Assembly (NCBI RefSeq): GCF_023343835.1
Contig: NC_064438.1
Coordinates: 56,134,578 to 56,198,577, forward strand
DNA: 64,000 nucleotides
Direction of reading: 5' to 3'
From: Lagopus muta
Taxonomy: Eukaryota; Chordata; Aves; Galliformes; Phasianidae
The notes beneath the pieces are model-generated. The model worked only from the letters and a program-made list of their open reading frames with translations. It made no database searches and was not told where the DNA came from. Made by a program: the position numbers and the translations under genes. How positions within the stretch are numbered: position 1 is the first letter of the stretch; each line of letters begins with the position of its first letter. Shown here in pieces: positions 1-13,412 of this stretch.

Positions 1-17
1 GGATTGGTAACAACGCG

Positions 18-181
18 GAATCGTAGAATCACAAAATCATTAAGGTTGGAAAAGACTTCAGAATCACCATTCTCACTGCCCACATCCCTCACAACGCATC
101 CCCACGGTTCCTAAACGCCTCCAGGGATGATTTCCTCACTGCTCCCTGGGCAGCTGGGCCAAGTCCCACCACAAGTCCCCA
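18..181 (-). mobile_element. CR1 LINE 3' fragment
   Basis: The left end carries the reverse complement of the CR1 terminal 8-mer repeat, followed by the AAGGTTGGAAAAGAC motif and the 'CTCCAGGGATG...CCCTGGGCAGC' block. This is a 5'-truncated copy, diverged from consensus. Confidence 0.8.
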
Positions 182-978
182 CCTTCACGCAATGACCACC
201 ATGGGGCCCCTGTGTGTTTGTTCAAGAAATCAATACTCACAGAGAAACCGTCCGACATTTTTCCTACAACAAAAAGGAGATCGTGAGGTCATTTTGTGCC
301 CCTCCCAGGTTACACGGCTGTTTGTGGTTCATCACCTCCATCATAACCGCTGCTGGGCCCAGAGGTGCCACAGAATCCCAAACCCAAAGGCCCAGCCTGC
401 AGCTGGGATGGGATGGGAGAGGAGGGGTCCTACAGGGGGACCCCCTGTGCTGTTCCTATGGGAGACGTGTGGTCTGCAGTGGGGTTTGCAGCCACCCCAA
501 AAGGCGAAGCTGCGCCATGCAGAAATGCTGCGGCCCGGGGCTGAATGCCTGCTATCAAAGAGTGCATTCATAAACCAAGAGAGGAGAAAGAAAAAACAAA
601 CAAACAGGGAGAGGCAGAAATGGGAGGGAAAAAGGAAAATTCCAAAGGGAAAGCAGAGAAGTCTAATTCTCTTCAAATGAAACACTGAGCAACACAAAGG
701 TCTGAGTGAACCTGCTTCAGCAATACGGAAATCACGCCGAGTTTCCCCAGCACCAAACCCTTCCCCCAGCAAAAGGCAGCACAGAGCCTGCGTGACTTCT
801 AAGCAGTCCTGGAGCAATGACTTTCAGCTGCCCCAACCTGGCAGTGCAGATATTTGCCTTCTGCTTTTTCCACCCCTCTGCTTCCCAGGGTGCAGGACCC
901 AGTGCTCCACTAACTGCAGGCAGCCCCAGCACAGCCAGGCAGGTGCCAACGAACCCCACGAGTTCTGAAAGTCCCACT

Positions 979-1050
979 TTATAATTCGCAGAGCGGTTAA
1001 GGTTGGAAAAGACCCCCTAAGATGGCTGAGTCCAACCATCACGTCGGCTC
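979..1050 (-). mobile_element. CR1 LINE short 3' fragment
   Basis: It contains GGTTAAGGTTGGAAAAGACC and TGAGTCCAACCATCA, both typical of the CR1 3' untranslated region. Only about 70 bp are recognisable. Confidence 0.65.
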
Positions 1051-1496
1051 CTGCCAGGCTCAGCCTTTGCCACGCATTGGGAAACCATTTGGGAAAAGGA
1101 TTTCGAAGCAAAGCAACCTCGATACGTGAAGGATGGTGGGCAAAGCCGTACAACCCAACTCGCCAAGGATGGGAGCTCTGTCCAACCCCGGACCCCCAGT
1201 GCCAGCACTCAGCCCCTTCCCGGAGCTCCCTTACCTGCAGGTGTCGGGCCGTGTAGCAGGGCCGGGTGTCGGGCTGCGCTCTGGGGCTGGGCAATATCCC
1301 CACCCATAGCTGCCCCAGCCCCGGGGCGGAGCACCGAGCAGAGCCCAGCCCCGCGGGCAGCACGGCACGAGGACACCCGCGGCGTCCCCTCCCAGCTGTT
1401 AGGAATGCCACCCCACTGAACACGGAGGAATCGGATGCATTGAAGGTTCCAACTCACTGCTGGGCCATCGCCCATCCCGGCGGCGCCCGACGTGAG

Positions 1497-1555
1497 TCAT
1501 AGGATCATAGAGCCATAAAACCACCGAGGTTGGAAAAAGACCTCAAAGATGGAGC
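1497..1555 (-). mobile_element. CR1 LINE short 3' fragment
   Basis: The degenerate terminal repeat (ATAGGATCATAGAGCC) is followed by GAGGTTGGAAAAAGACCTC. The copy is very short and old. Confidence 0.65.
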
Positions 1556-1838
1556 AGCAGCTAACGCCCAGGAGCCCAGCACAGCACGCTGAATCCACTC
1601 CTGGAGTGATGGCAGCGCTGCTTAAAGCGGGGTGAAAGGCAAAGATGTGCAGGAGTGCTGGAATGCTTTTGCTGTGCAGGCAGGCTGAGGGTGCAGCCCA
1701 GGACGGAGGGCTTTTCCAAGAGGTTCTGGTGTTTTTCATCTCCTGCTGCAAAAGTGTTGCAGCTTCAGTTACACAACAGACACAGTGTTACAAAAGCAGA
1801 AATGAAAACAGGAAACAGAACCCGAGCGTGGGTTCATT

Positions 1839-2295
1839 CACAGAATCACGGAATGGCCCGGGTTGGAAGGGACCTCAAGGGTCACGAAGCTCCAACCCCC
1901 CTGTGCCATGCAGGGCCACCAACCTCCACATTTCACAGCAGCCCAGGCTGCCCAGGGCCCCATCCAACCTGGCCTTCAACACCTCCAGGGATGGACGGGG
2001 CATCACAGCCTCTCTGGGCAGCTGTTCAGCACCTCACCACTCTCACAGCACACAACTTCCCCTGACATCCAACCTCCATCTGCCCTCCCTCAACTCCAAA
2101 CCATTTCCCCTTGTCCTGCTGCCATCTCCCCTTTCCAAGAGCTGACTCCCCTCCTGTCTGCAGGCTCCCTTCAGGTACTGCAGGCTGCACTGAGCTCACC
2201 CCGCAGCCTTCTTTTCTCCAGGTTGAACAAGCCCAGCTCCCTCAGCCTGTCTTTGTAGGGGAGGTGCTCCAGTCCATCATTCATCTGAATGGGCT
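1839..2295 (-). mobile_element. CR1 LINE, about 450 bp 3' fragment
   Basis: One of the longer copies in the window. It begins with tandem CACAGAATCACGGAATGGCC, continues through the 'GGGACCTCAAGG...ACCAACCTCCACATTTCACAGCAGCCC' block and reaches the region around TCTCCAGGTTGAACAAGCCC. It belongs to the same subfamily as the copies at 13090, 32999, 41813 and 46832. Confidence 0.9.
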
Positions 2296-2770
2296 CAGAA
2301 AGCCTTTGCATGCAGTGCTGTTGGGCAGCTGCAGCATCAAGGAACTGGAGAACTGATGGGTTGGACCACGAGGGCCAGAAACATTCTCCAAACACAACTT
2401 GCTTCCTCCTGAGTTTATCTGATGGCATCATTTTGTGGTAATCCAGAAACAAAAGCAGAGCTGATCTGTGGAGCTGAGTGCTCACCCCACCCCTGGTGCT
2501 GTTTCACAGGACATCCTGGCACCACCCGCCCTAAGACAACACAGCACTCAGCGTTTCCCTTTGATAGGCTGCCCTGCAATCATCCACAGAGCTTCAGTCT
2601 ACTTAATTGTGTTTATTGAGGAGATTTCGTGTCATTGCCTCGTAGCAATATTTACTGTATGACTGCCATCTGGGTCAATTAACTGCATGCTCTGTTAGCT
2701 CAGGTTAAAAAGGGAGCAGAGGGCAAACAGGTTGCAGGTATGCTGAAGAACTGCACAAAACCAAGCAGAG

Positions 2771-2878
2771 GATGCAGCTCTGGGCAGCCTGGGCTGCTGG
2801 TTGGTGACCCTGCACACAGCAGGGGATGGAACTGGATGAGCACTGTGCTCCTTTGCAACCCAGGCCGTTCTGTGATTG
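2771..2878 (+). mobile_element. CR1 LINE 3' fragment
   Basis: Plus-oriented copy. The CTGGGCAGCCTGGGCTGCTG block is followed by the CACACAGCAGGGG and GGATGAGCACTGTGCTCC motifs, ending at TTCTGTGATT. It belongs to the subfamily found at 3866, 11215, 14271, 26921 and 57028. Confidence 0.85.
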
Positions 2879-3016
2879 TACAAAAAATGAATTCAGAGAC
2901 TGACCCAAAGCTCCTGTGCCCCTTTGCAGCCACCAGTGATCACAGGCTGGAATTACCAACCCCTTACCATCGGTCCCAGAATGCTCCACACTGACCTATA
3001 GCAAGACTTAATGCCT

Positions 3017-3228
3017 TATAGAATCATAGAACCATTCAGGTTGCAAAAGATTTTGGAGATCCCCAACCTCAACCAACCCCTGCCGTGCCTGCATCCCTCA
3101 GTGCCACATCCCCATGGTTCTGGAGCACCTCCAGGGATGGTGATCCCAGCACTCCATGGGCAGCTGTGCCACCGCATCACCACTCTTTTGCAGAAGAAAC
3201 ATTTCCTCACATCCAGCACGAAGCTGTG
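3017..3228 (-). mobile_element. CR1 LINE 3' fragment
   Basis: The left end has tandem TAGAATCATAGAACC and then TTCAGGTTGCAAAAGA. The CTCCAGGGATGG block and a truncated AACATTTCCTCACATCC follow. Confidence 0.8.
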
Positions 3229-3404
3229 TGCTGCTTTCCATCATTCCTGGGGACACCGAGTCCTGCAGAGACAAAAATCCCAACCTCGATGGCAGAGCTA
3301 TCTACGTGGGCTTAAATCACTTCAAACCAAGAAACTGCTGGCTGGAAATGAACAATTCCTGTCTACTTTATAGGGCTGTTTGTTTTTCAGTGAGCCATAC
3401 AGTC

Positions 3405-3668
3405 AACCCATAAAATTGTGAACCATCCAGGCTGGCAAAAATGTACAAGGTCATCAAGTCCAACCATCAGCCCTATCACCAAACCCCACCCCTCCACCAC
3501 CTCCAGGGATGGGGAACTCCATCACCGCCCCACGCAGTGCCTGATCCCTCATCCACATGAAGGAACTCCTCCTGATGTCCAACCTAAGCCTCTCCAGCAC
3601 AACCCGAGGCCGGTTTCCTCACATCCTATCATTTGACACCTGAGAAAAGAGACCAACACCTCCTCAGC
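3405..3668 (-). mobile_element. CR1 LINE 3' fragment, diverged
   Basis: A degenerate tail at 3409 is followed by ATCAAGTCCAACCATCAGCC, CACCTCCAGGGATGGGGA and TCCTGATGTCCAACCTAAGC. The right part resembles the CR1 GAGAAAAGAGACCAACACC block. Confidence 0.75.
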
Positions 3669-3865
3669 GCCAACTTCCTGCCTTTGTGGCTCCTAGAAAA
3701 CGAGAGCACAGGCAAAAAACCAGCACTTTGTGGGAGCAATTTGTGTCAATGGAGACTACAGGAACCCCCGGCCCCCTCCAAACCCAATGCGGTTTGATGC
3801 AGGTCTGTGCAAAGAAGCAAACTTACAGTGCCATCTCCCAACCAACCCAAGGGCGCTGTGTGAAG

Positions 3866-4190
3866 AATCACAGCATGGCCTGGGTTGCACAGGAGCACAG
3901 TGCTCATCCAGCTCCAATCCCTGCTGTGTGCAGGTCACCAACCAGCAGCCCAGGCTGCCCAGAGCCACATCCAGCCTGGCCTTGAATGCCTGCAGGGATG
4001 GGGCATCCACAGCCTCCTTGGGCAACCTGTGCCAGTGCCTCACCACCTCTGGCTCAAAAACTTCCTCCTCATATCCAACCTAAACCTCCCCTGTCTCAGT
4101 TTAAGACCATTCCCCCTTGTCCTATCCCAGAAGCCACCACCATCCCCAGCACCACCCCACACGGCAGCCCTCCTTACCCCAAACAATGCT
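3866..4190 (-). mobile_element. CR1 LINE 3' fragment, young-looking
   Basis: It matches the 26921 copy closely over about 290 bp: AGGAGCACAGTGCTCATCC, ACCAACCAGCAGCCCAGGC, and AACTTCCTCCTCATATCCAA. Read on the minus strand, the frame [20 protein letters not shown] is the remnant of the CR1 ORF2 carboxy end. Confidence 0.9.
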
Positions 4191-4988
4191 GCCAGGCACT
4201 GAACTGCTGCAATTGTCTCCTTCCTTTTTAAATCCATTGAGTACGTTCAATGAGGATGTCTCAGAGCAGAGGTCCCCCAGGAGGGCTCTCAAACAGCAGC
4301 ACTGCCCTCTGCTGACTCCGGCGGGGCTCTGCTCTGTACGTGCAGGCAGCAGCTCGTTCACTCAGCACCCGAGCCGTTTAGAGCAGGTAGCAGACGAGCA
4401 GCTTTTGCTCGGTGTCAGACGCTGAGGAGCAGCAGAGCACCATTCAATGATGCTACAGAGCTCAGCGGTGCTCAGCTCCTGTGCTGAGGTGCTTCTGCTA
4501 CCGTGCTGTCCAGTTCAATCTCCAAGGATGGAAACTGCACGGCCCCTTTGGACACAAGCACTGCAGCACTCCACCAGCCTCGTGGTGAAGAGGTCTGTTT
4601 TACAGCACCACCCGCTGCTTGCTCTAAAACGCTCTCCCCACCAGCTGGAAGCTTCTCTTTAGACCTGAGCTGTGAGCAATGCCCCCCATCCCACACTGAG
4701 GATTTCAGCCGTAGCCTCAGTGTCAGCAGAACACAGCTGGCCATAAGAACATCGGCTTGCTCGGCTCCTTCCCAACCTCCCCCCAGGGTCAAACCTTCCC
4801 CAGATCCAACAGCTCACCCCGGTGCCCCTGGCGATGGCCAGGGAGCAAAGTCAGCTCCTACGTGAGGCCTTCAGCCATTCTGTGATGCTCCACGGGCTGC
4901 TCTGGGCCCACGCCGTCCTGCTGAGCAAACCTGTGTGGGATCTGCATTTCCTATCCCAAATCACAGAGCGAACTCCTGGCCTGCTATT

Positions 4989-5085
4989 AAGCACGGAGGT
5001 TGGTGGCCCTGCCTGCAGCACGGGGTTGGAGCTTTGTGATCCTTGAGGTCCCTTCCAGCCCAAGCCATTCTGTGATCCACACACA
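4989..5085 (+). mobile_element. CR1 LINE short 3' fragment
   Basis: It contains GAGGTTGGTGGCCCTGCC, GGTTGGAGCTTTGTGATCC and CCTTCCAGCCC, ending in CCATTCTGTGATCC. Confidence 0.8.
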
Positions 5086-5199
5086 GCCACGCACCCCCTC
5101 AGCACTTGTGAACGTGCTGAAGGCACAAAAACCACAAAAGGAAGAGGAAAAACACACAAGTCCAATAATTCTGATTTTATATTCAGTCGTTGCAAACCA

Positions 5200-8100
5200 A
5201 GGACGTCCTGTTTCTTTACTATTTCATTCAAGGCTAAAATAAAATAAAATCAAATAAAAATCTACACAAGCATGCCAAGGGCTGTGAGTGAAGAACAGTG
5301 AACACGACAGTCTTGAAAATACGTTTAATGTCTAATCTTATACAAAAGTGACAGCATCTTCAAAAAAATATCAAATCCTGTATTTATAGCTTCTCACTAT
5401 CATACAGCAATATTTGTTTCATCTAAAGAAAATACAGCAGCAGGTGATAATCTATACTTTAAAGATGTGATTGCTTATATTTCATATTGTAAACAAATGC
5501 AGTATGTCAACCTCAAAGCACAAAACGAACTCCTCAGCAATTTAACTCAAACGATGCATAGAAATGGACAAATTCCATTGCAAAAGCTTCAGGCCAGAAG
5601 TTGCTCACACTTGACATAACATGTGATAAAGTTACTACACGGCATATAGTGACAACTTGAGTTTTTACACAATAGATTAACAGGGATACCCTTTTTTTCA
5701 CTGCTATGCAAAGAACTTGGCTCACAAAAACAAAGGGGTTATGAAACAGTTCTCATGACCTCAAGAAATACGAATATACATTGAAAAAACATCCCATATA
5801 TACTGAATTTTAGCCTAAATGTTCCGGTAATTGATCCTGCCTACTTCAGGAAGAACCTGGAAGCCTGGTTACCAAAACAAATCCCCTTCCAGCAGTCATT
5901 CCTTGCTACGTTTGCTGCCCTCTCCTTTCCTACCTCTTCCCATTCCGCACAGAGACGCAGAGTGCAGTGTGGAACTGGAGGGTGCTGCACGATCCGCTCC
6001 TTTGGGACAGGTGTTGTTCATCACATTGGTTTATAACCTAAGGCTGCAGGTATTGAAATTAAAAGCACTTGAGCAAATGTAGGCAGTGTTCTACTGTGTT
6101 TATTTGGAATTGGTCTTGCCAAGATGTAATGAAGTGCGCTGCCCGGGGGGCCAAGGGGTTTGTTTAAGGTAATACTGACAACTTTGGGTTCTGATTCCTA
6201 GGGTCAGAGCTGGCATGCTGAAGTGTTAAGCATTTCTCTTCAGCTCCAGTGCCATCTTCCTATAACTGAGACAAGAGATGCTCGTACCTTCGGTTTTCAT
6301 GGCAGACTCAAGGAGCCCCAGCTCTCCCCTGCAGGGACACCGCAGTGCTCTGCCATGGGCTGGCACAGCCAACAGGCACCACTGCCAGCTCAGCCCACTT
6401 GTTCTGAAGTTCATCACATGCATGCAGGAAGCCATGGCAAGGTTTGGGAAGCGAATTAACTTGCTTTCACAGTTCCACGATACGAAGACTCCCTAACGAG
6501 CTACACGTTAAGCAACACTGATTCCTAATTCTACCTACAGAGGCTAAGTTAGGAGATCCCCACCTGAGGAGAAGCCAAACGTCCACGCTCAAATCCAGGC
6601 TATGAAATGCCACCAGAGCTCCTCAGCAACGCGTGGCTGTGCCTCAGTAATGCCGCACCAGCAGTTACCCCAGCACAGATATGGCAAGAATATAAAGCTT
6701 CCTGCAGCGCCCCTTCCAGAGCAGGGGCAGCCACACAGCAGCACACAGCTTCTAAACATCCCAAATTATGCTCTCAGTGAGGTATGCAGGCACCTGGCCG
6801 GGAACAGAGCGCTGCTCTCCATTCCCACGTTCAGTGGAGCCCCGGTGAGGTTTGCTCGTCCCCAGCTGTGGCAGTAAGGATGGCACAAGGGAATGGCTGG
6901 AGCAGATAGAAAGAAAAGCCTCGCCAAAACCTGCTGGGAAGGGAATGGCCAGGCTGGTTTTCTTCACCTTTTAAGCTCAAGTTCAGTTTCTAGGGACTCT
7001 GAAAACACCCGCTGAGTTTACACAACTCGGCAGACAAGTCAAATTTTAAACAACCAGAACCCAGGTTAGATATAGGGAAGTACTTTACCTACGTGGGAGT
7101 TAATGCTTTACACAGACCAACTCAAACCTCCAACCACCACAGAACGAGAACTGGCAAAACGAAGTCCTCATCGGCATGCACGAAACTCACAGCGGTCCAT
7201 GAAAGGGAACGGCACGTCCAGCTCACTGCACTGCACAGACAGCAGCAGGGCACTGACCAGTCAGACCCAGCATTCCAATGCACGCCTCCTCCTCCTCCTC
7301 CGCAGTCCCAGACCGGGCCATTAACTGTGTGCAGGATTTACAGAGTGCTGAGAAAGCCTTCGAGTTCACGCGCTCCGTCTCTGTCGTTTCCATTACTGTA
7401 GCACGTTCAAAAATTACATTTCTTGACCAAAAAAAAAATCTTGAAATACTTTTTATTGACATTTTAGAATAACCTGAAAATAGACAAGATACGACCATCC
7501 ATCCATTCAACAACCAGCACCAGTCCGGCAACGAGACTTAAAGCATTCGTGGAAATTTAAGCTGTTTCTGATTCGCGAGTCCTTGTGCCTGATTCTTTAG
7601 GATCCTTACTTGGCAGCTCTCATTTTCCCAAGGAATATTGGCCAGAGTAAGAACCACGGATTTCAGTTTTACTTCTGCTCTTTGTAGCTCGTTTTATTAA
7701 ACCAAACAATTACGCCAACATACGAGCAAGTTAATGTTATGCAAATTGCTAAATTGCTCCTTCATACCTCAAATGCACATACAAGAGGCAAGTATTCTTC
7801 ATAGCCCCAAACATTACTGAAACAAAAACTGTAAAAATCTCTGTAAGTAGTGGATGAAGGTGGAAAGCTACAGTACTTTGTTGCCCAGAACGTGTTCAAC
7901 GGTAAGGCTGCAAGAGACAACGAGAATTGGTGGTCATTGCAGGGCTTTCACAAAGCAGTTCATTAGCATTACAGCACTTCTGAGCTCAAGAACATTTGAC
8001 CACGGGTTGTTATTCCCCGTGCATCCTGAAAAGCAATCTCTCCAGACTACACACTACAGTATCTTTCATTCCTAACATTATTACAAGCTCTTCCCCTTTA

Positions 8101-8350
8101 TTTTTTGTGTCTTTTAGAGAAGGCTTTCCAACAAGTGGAAGACCACTACAGTGCAGTGCTCAGACACGCTCCACCTCGATGGAATGTGACTGCTCTGGTG
8201 CACGAAGTTCAATGTTTAAGCAGAAAATTGCCTGTTATTCCACTGACTACGCAGACGAGCCCTTAAAGTTCTTACCTGCATTAATAGGTCTTTCGCTACC
8301 CAATTCCCACGCTTAAAAGCATCAAGAACAATTCACTGATAACAAAAAAC
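5200..8350 (-). other. MAPK1IP1L: Probable MAPK1IP1L terminal exon and 3' UTR region
   Basis: This AT-rich, mostly single-copy DNA lies downstream of the last placed MAPK1IP1L exon. No open frame here has a recognisable product. The last placed exon ends in phase 0 at a good donor (8473), so a terminal exon encoding only a few residues plus a stop should lie here. Several acceptor-like AGs exist but I could not choose one. Calling this region 3' UTR is an inference from position and base composition. Confidence 0.45.
5324..5329 (-). terminator. Candidate ATTAAA polyadenylation signal
   Basis: On the minus strand ATTAAA is followed within about 30 nt by a GT-rich stretch. It marks the left edge of the AT-rich region downstream of MAPK1IP1L. 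Minus-strand AATAAA hexamers also occur at 6099, 7450 and 8097, so the site used cannot be decided from sequence. Confidence 0.25.
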
Positions 8351-8355
8351 TAAGT

Positions 8356-9247
<892 letters not shown>

Positions 9248-9704
9248 TCACCCACTACACAAATGCACTGCAGCTGCCTGAACGGGAGGAAAAGAGCATC
9301 TGTCGCTGCAGACAGGGCTGCGTTCACTTTGTGCAGCTTCTATGGTTAAAGGAGAGAGGCATCCTGACGTGCCACAGTTCTAAAGCCAAAGATAAAAGGC
9401 AACCTTCAGCAGTAGAATCATAAGCAATTCTGGTATAAATTCAGGAAGAAGAGTTGTAAGTTTCCATTGTAGCTATTCTGATGCTATCAGGACAAAAGCC
9501 CTCTGTGAGCACCGCAGCAGAAGAGAGCCTGCGAGGCACACCTGGAGGCCACAGACTGTTAGCTCTGCCCCAAAGCAAAGAGCTGCTACTGCAATGCCAA
9601 GGCAATCATCTCAGCTGAGAGCTGCCCCTCTTCTCACAGAAGTGCCTGAGCAGAACGAAGTAACACAACTGGCAGATCTTCAGGAACAAAAAGCCATTAC
9701 TTAC

Positions 9705-9728
9705 CGAAAAATCATCAGTTCCAGACAT
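9705..9728 (-). CDS. MAPK1IP1L: MAPK1IP1L, start-codon exon (8 codons)
   Basis: This microexon encodes MSGTDDFS, which fits the start of the family (human begins MSDEFSLADALP, from memory). The exon runs from 9732 to 9705 on the minus strand. It is bounded by a T-rich acceptor ending CTTTTCAG and by the donor GTAAGT at 9704. The ATG is at 9728-9726, four bases into the exon, so nearly all the 5' UTR must come from the upstream exon. It joins the main exon in phase 0. Confidence 0.9.
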
Positions 9729-11214
9729 TTTGCTGAAAAGTAAGGTAAAATAGAGTGAAATTCCTTGAAAATAAAGTACATCGAGGAAGAGTTCGATAAA
9801 GAATAAAGAATTGGACATTTGTCTCATTCAAACCCAAAGGGATGTCCAGCTGGCAGAGCTTCTCAGCAATGGTTCCATCCCAACCACTGGGGTGCAGACA
9901 GACAGCAGCCACCCAAATGCTCTCCCTCAATACAGGAGCCAGGAAACAGCAGAACTGCAGCCTCCATCTCATCTCAGATGGGAGCAATGCAGTGTAAATG
10001 GGTCACAACACCAAGAAGAAACATTTCAGGTATTCGTGCCAAACAAGCAGCCTCTGCAGCAATGCCAGCAGGTATCCAGGCTCTATTCTAAACTGGGACT
10101 CGGAGAAGTTGGTGAAGTCAATGCCCCTAAAATTAAACACGATTACACCCCCATTCAGATCTTATTTTCAGAAGTACCAAACATGGGTTTTAAATACACT
10201 GAAGTCGGTGGATGCTCCGATTTGCTTTCACTGACTTCAGCCAAGCAGCCTTGAATGTAGACACAAGGAAAGCCTCTAACAAGTGCCTGATTCCTGACCT
10301 CTCAACACCTAAAGAAATGTTGCAAGACGGCCCCAGCAGAAAGGCTTATAAGCCTCCCACTGAATTCCAATCTACATAATGCAAATATTTCACATGGAAC
10401 TGAACCTGTTTTAGTAAGGTCTGTTTGTTTTTAAATCGACACAATTTGCTGATGGTAAAACAGCACTGCTGTGGGCAGTGGGACAATGAGCTCAGCCCCC
10501 ATTTCATCTTCAGCAGCGTCTGCAGGGAAGAACAGCAGCAATGACAGCTCAGTGCTTCCAACCACCCGAGGCACCTCTGTCACCTTCAGGTGATGCTCCT
10601 TCGTGCTGCAGATCTGTTCTCACCCAGCCCCTCTCTGTGCTGCTCATTACTGTGTGTTCTTCCCATTCTCTTCCAGCCATTCCTCCTCCGTGCTGAGATG
10701 GAGCCGATTCCACTCACCCTTGCACAGCACCTATTCCATCCCCTCAAGTATCCTCACTGCTTCTCTTTGAGGTGCCTCCAATTCTTTTGTATCTCTTGAG
10801 ATGAACGACAAGAAACAGCCACAAAGAATCCAAAATGTGGGTGAGCCATTGATTTATACAGTTCCATAATTACATTCTGGTTCATCCTCTATTTCCTTCC
10901 CAATACTTGTTCATGTTTCATCTTCTTTTTGCTCACTGCTGAAACTGACTCCCACAGCAGTACTTTATTCTTCAGTGTTAAGGGTCAGCCCATCATTTTA
11001 TATACAAAGTGATGCACACAATTTCACATTCAAGCTCTCTGAATCACATCACATTTATCTACATTGAATTCTGTTTGCCATTTTATTACCTAAGCCTTAC
11101 TTTCCTGACAGCACGACTCTGCTCATTTCCCAGCAACGATCCATCGGGCAACCAAAGCCCTGCAGAAGCAGAGCGAACTCCTCAGCTGTAGGTGAAGTTA
11201 TGGGATGGCAGAGA

Positions 11215-11453
11215 CCATCTGCCATGGTTTAGGTTGGATGTGAGGAGGAAGTTCTTCAGCCAGAGGGTGGTGAGGCACTGGCACAGGTTGCCCAAGGAGG
11301 CTGTGGATGCCCCATCCCTGCAGGCATTCAAGGCCAGGCTGGATGTGGCTCTGGGCAGCCTGGGCTGCTGGTTGGTGACCTGCACACAGCAGGGGTTGGA
11401 GCTGGATGAGCACTGTGCTCCTTTGCAACCCAGGCCATGCTGTGATTCTGTGA
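11215..11453 (+). mobile_element. CR1 LINE 3' fragment, young-looking
   Basis: Plus-oriented copy containing the ORF2 end ([20 protein letters not shown] in the forward frame) and the full 3' UTR, ending in GCTGTGATTCTGTGA. It shares about 110 consecutive identical bases with the 14271 copy. Confidence 0.93.
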
Positions 11454-13084
11454 CAACGGATGGCTGCAGCAGAAAGAGGCCTGCCTGCAAAGTGCCAGCA
11501 AAAATCCCCAATATTTATCAGCTGATTATTTCAAAAGACTTCTGTGCTATGAAAATTAAGGAAACAATTCTGCTGTATGGCTGTTAGGAGAAAACCTGCA
11601 GCAAAGCACAGCTTCTGATAAAGATTTAGTGGCTCTCTCACTTTGGCAAGCAGACTGGAGCAACATTTGCTGGCAACATTTGGCATAACTGAGACAGTGC
11701 CAAGCATGTCAAGGATCCTCTTGCAGACAGGATGGCCTCGTTTGGGGACCTTCCTCAAACACCCATTTCATCTGTGCAGTGCCACCTCCATTTATTAAAG
11801 GAGTGACTCTGGTGCTGTTAGACACACTCACCACACAAACCCATCTAGAATCCATGTGCCATTCCAGCTGCACAGCACTGAACTCCAATCAAAACCTCCC
11901 TGAAATACCAGTTCTATCTGTAGCACTGCCCAAGGCATCCACATGTTCATAAAGAAACTCTGACATTGTTGGACCGAAGATCTCAGGGTCCCCACTGCCA
12001 ACCTGTGGGCTCACCATCTCAGAAAACACACTGTTGCATTGATGAGGCTTTTAGCACAAGTGGGCTTGGAGTCTCCCTTTGCAGTTCTGTGTAGAGAAAA
12101 GCCAGTCACAGAATCACAGCCCACAGGTCAGACATCTCTTCCTGCTGCATTTAAACCCTACTTCAGACTGCACTTTCTTGGGGCGAGGGGAAAAAGAAGA
12201 GTGAGTAGAAGGAGGAGGATTCAAGGAGTTGAAGTAATTTGGCAGGCAGGAGAAAGGCCACAGAACTGGCAGCATTCAATCCAAAGTCCTGCTTGCATCC
12301 ACGCTGCTGCAGGACAACATTTCCTTTGTGCTGTGCAGACCAACGCCCCTGGCAGCACCCTGTGCTTCACAGAAGCACTCAGCCTGCAGCTCCAGACACA
12401 GCATAGGGCCAAAAACATCAAACTGAAGTGAGGCAAAGAGGAAACACCAGTGTCTGGGATAAACAGAGGGACAGCATGAGGAGCAGAATCTCCCATCCTT
12501 TATCCCGAGCTGAAACTTGGCACGGAGGACTTCCAGCACACCTCCCCAGAAACTACAGAAACAGCCTGCAGACAAGAATCCAAGGCCTCCTGGACACCCA
12601 ACAACTCACCTCTAATTACTAGGAATTAACAACATGCAGGTGAGAATGGCAGAGGCCCAAACGTGCTCCTCTACAGCACCGCCAGGCCAGTCCTACCTGC
12701 AACACTGAACACCAGCTGAATACACAGCAAGCTTCAGAGCTCTGTGGAAACCCCATTGCTGGGCTTGATGCTCCGTAAGGCAAACCAAATCCTTCAGCCT
12801 CTGCCATAAAACAGCCCCACGGTGTTTCTTCAGCTCTGTGTCCTCTCTGCTCCCATCAGAACCAAGTAGAAATGAGCAGTGCAGGAGCATTTTTCCCATG
12901 CTCTTGCCCTCCCTGGCTTTTCTTCATCACTGGTCCCCGGTGGCTGCCATTAGAAAGCGCTGCCCCAAACCCTGCTTCCTTCTTTTGCTAAAGCTATTCA
13001 AACAAAGCCTCGACTGTTTTCATAACTTCATCGGCTGCACAACATTTTCTGCACTCCTGATGTGACAGATTGAGTTCCCATCTC

Positions 13085-13412
13085 CAAGATCACAGAATCA
13101 GAACCACAGAACGGCCCGGGTTGGAAGGGACCTCAAGGATCACGAAGCTCCAACCCCCCTGTGCCATGCAGGGCCACCAACCTCCCCATTTCACAGCAGC
13201 CCAGGCTGCCCAGGGCCCCATCCAACCTGGCCTTGAACACCTCCAGGGATGGACGGGGCATCACAGCCTCTCTGGGCAGCTGTTCCAGCACCTCACCACT
13301 CTCACAGCACACAACTTCCCCCTGACATCCAACCTCCATCTGCCCTCCTTCAACTTCAAACCATTTCCCCTTGCCCTGCAGTTATCTGCCCTTTCAGAGT
13401 TGATTCCCCTGA
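13085..13412 (-). mobile_element. CR1 LINE 3' fragment
   Basis: The tail is CACAGAATCAGAACCACAGA, then CCCGGGTTGGAAGGGACC, and the copy runs to CAAACCATTTCCCCTTGCCC. It is the same subfamily as 1839 and very similar over about 290 bp. Confidence 0.92.

Larger units (their letters stand above)
1..5200. other. CR1-rich intergenic region
   Basis: No supported gene is seen here. The stretch holds at least nine CR1 fragments, listed separately, separated by single-copy DNA. Open frames here are either CR1 sequence read in arbitrary frames or short unsupported frames in GC-rich DNA. By the remembered vertebrate gene order, LGALS3 and DLGAP5 would lie further left, but neither was recognised in the window. 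Confidence 0.6.

Noticed and set aside
192-680. A 162-codon frame and its antisense partner at the left end
   Set aside because: Low-complexity Arg/Lys-rich product, CR1 overlap at the left, no splice sites or family match.
8333-8335. TATCAG|TGA as a MAPK1IP1L terminal exon giving an immediate stop
   Set aside because: The intron would be only 138 bp, of which about 105 bp is CR1, so the ancestral intron would be too short to splice.
11192-11587. Open frames containing [20 protein letters not shown] (also near 3756, 14130 and 26780)
   Set aside because: These are CR1 ORF2 carboxy-end remnants and their antisense shadows, not host genes.
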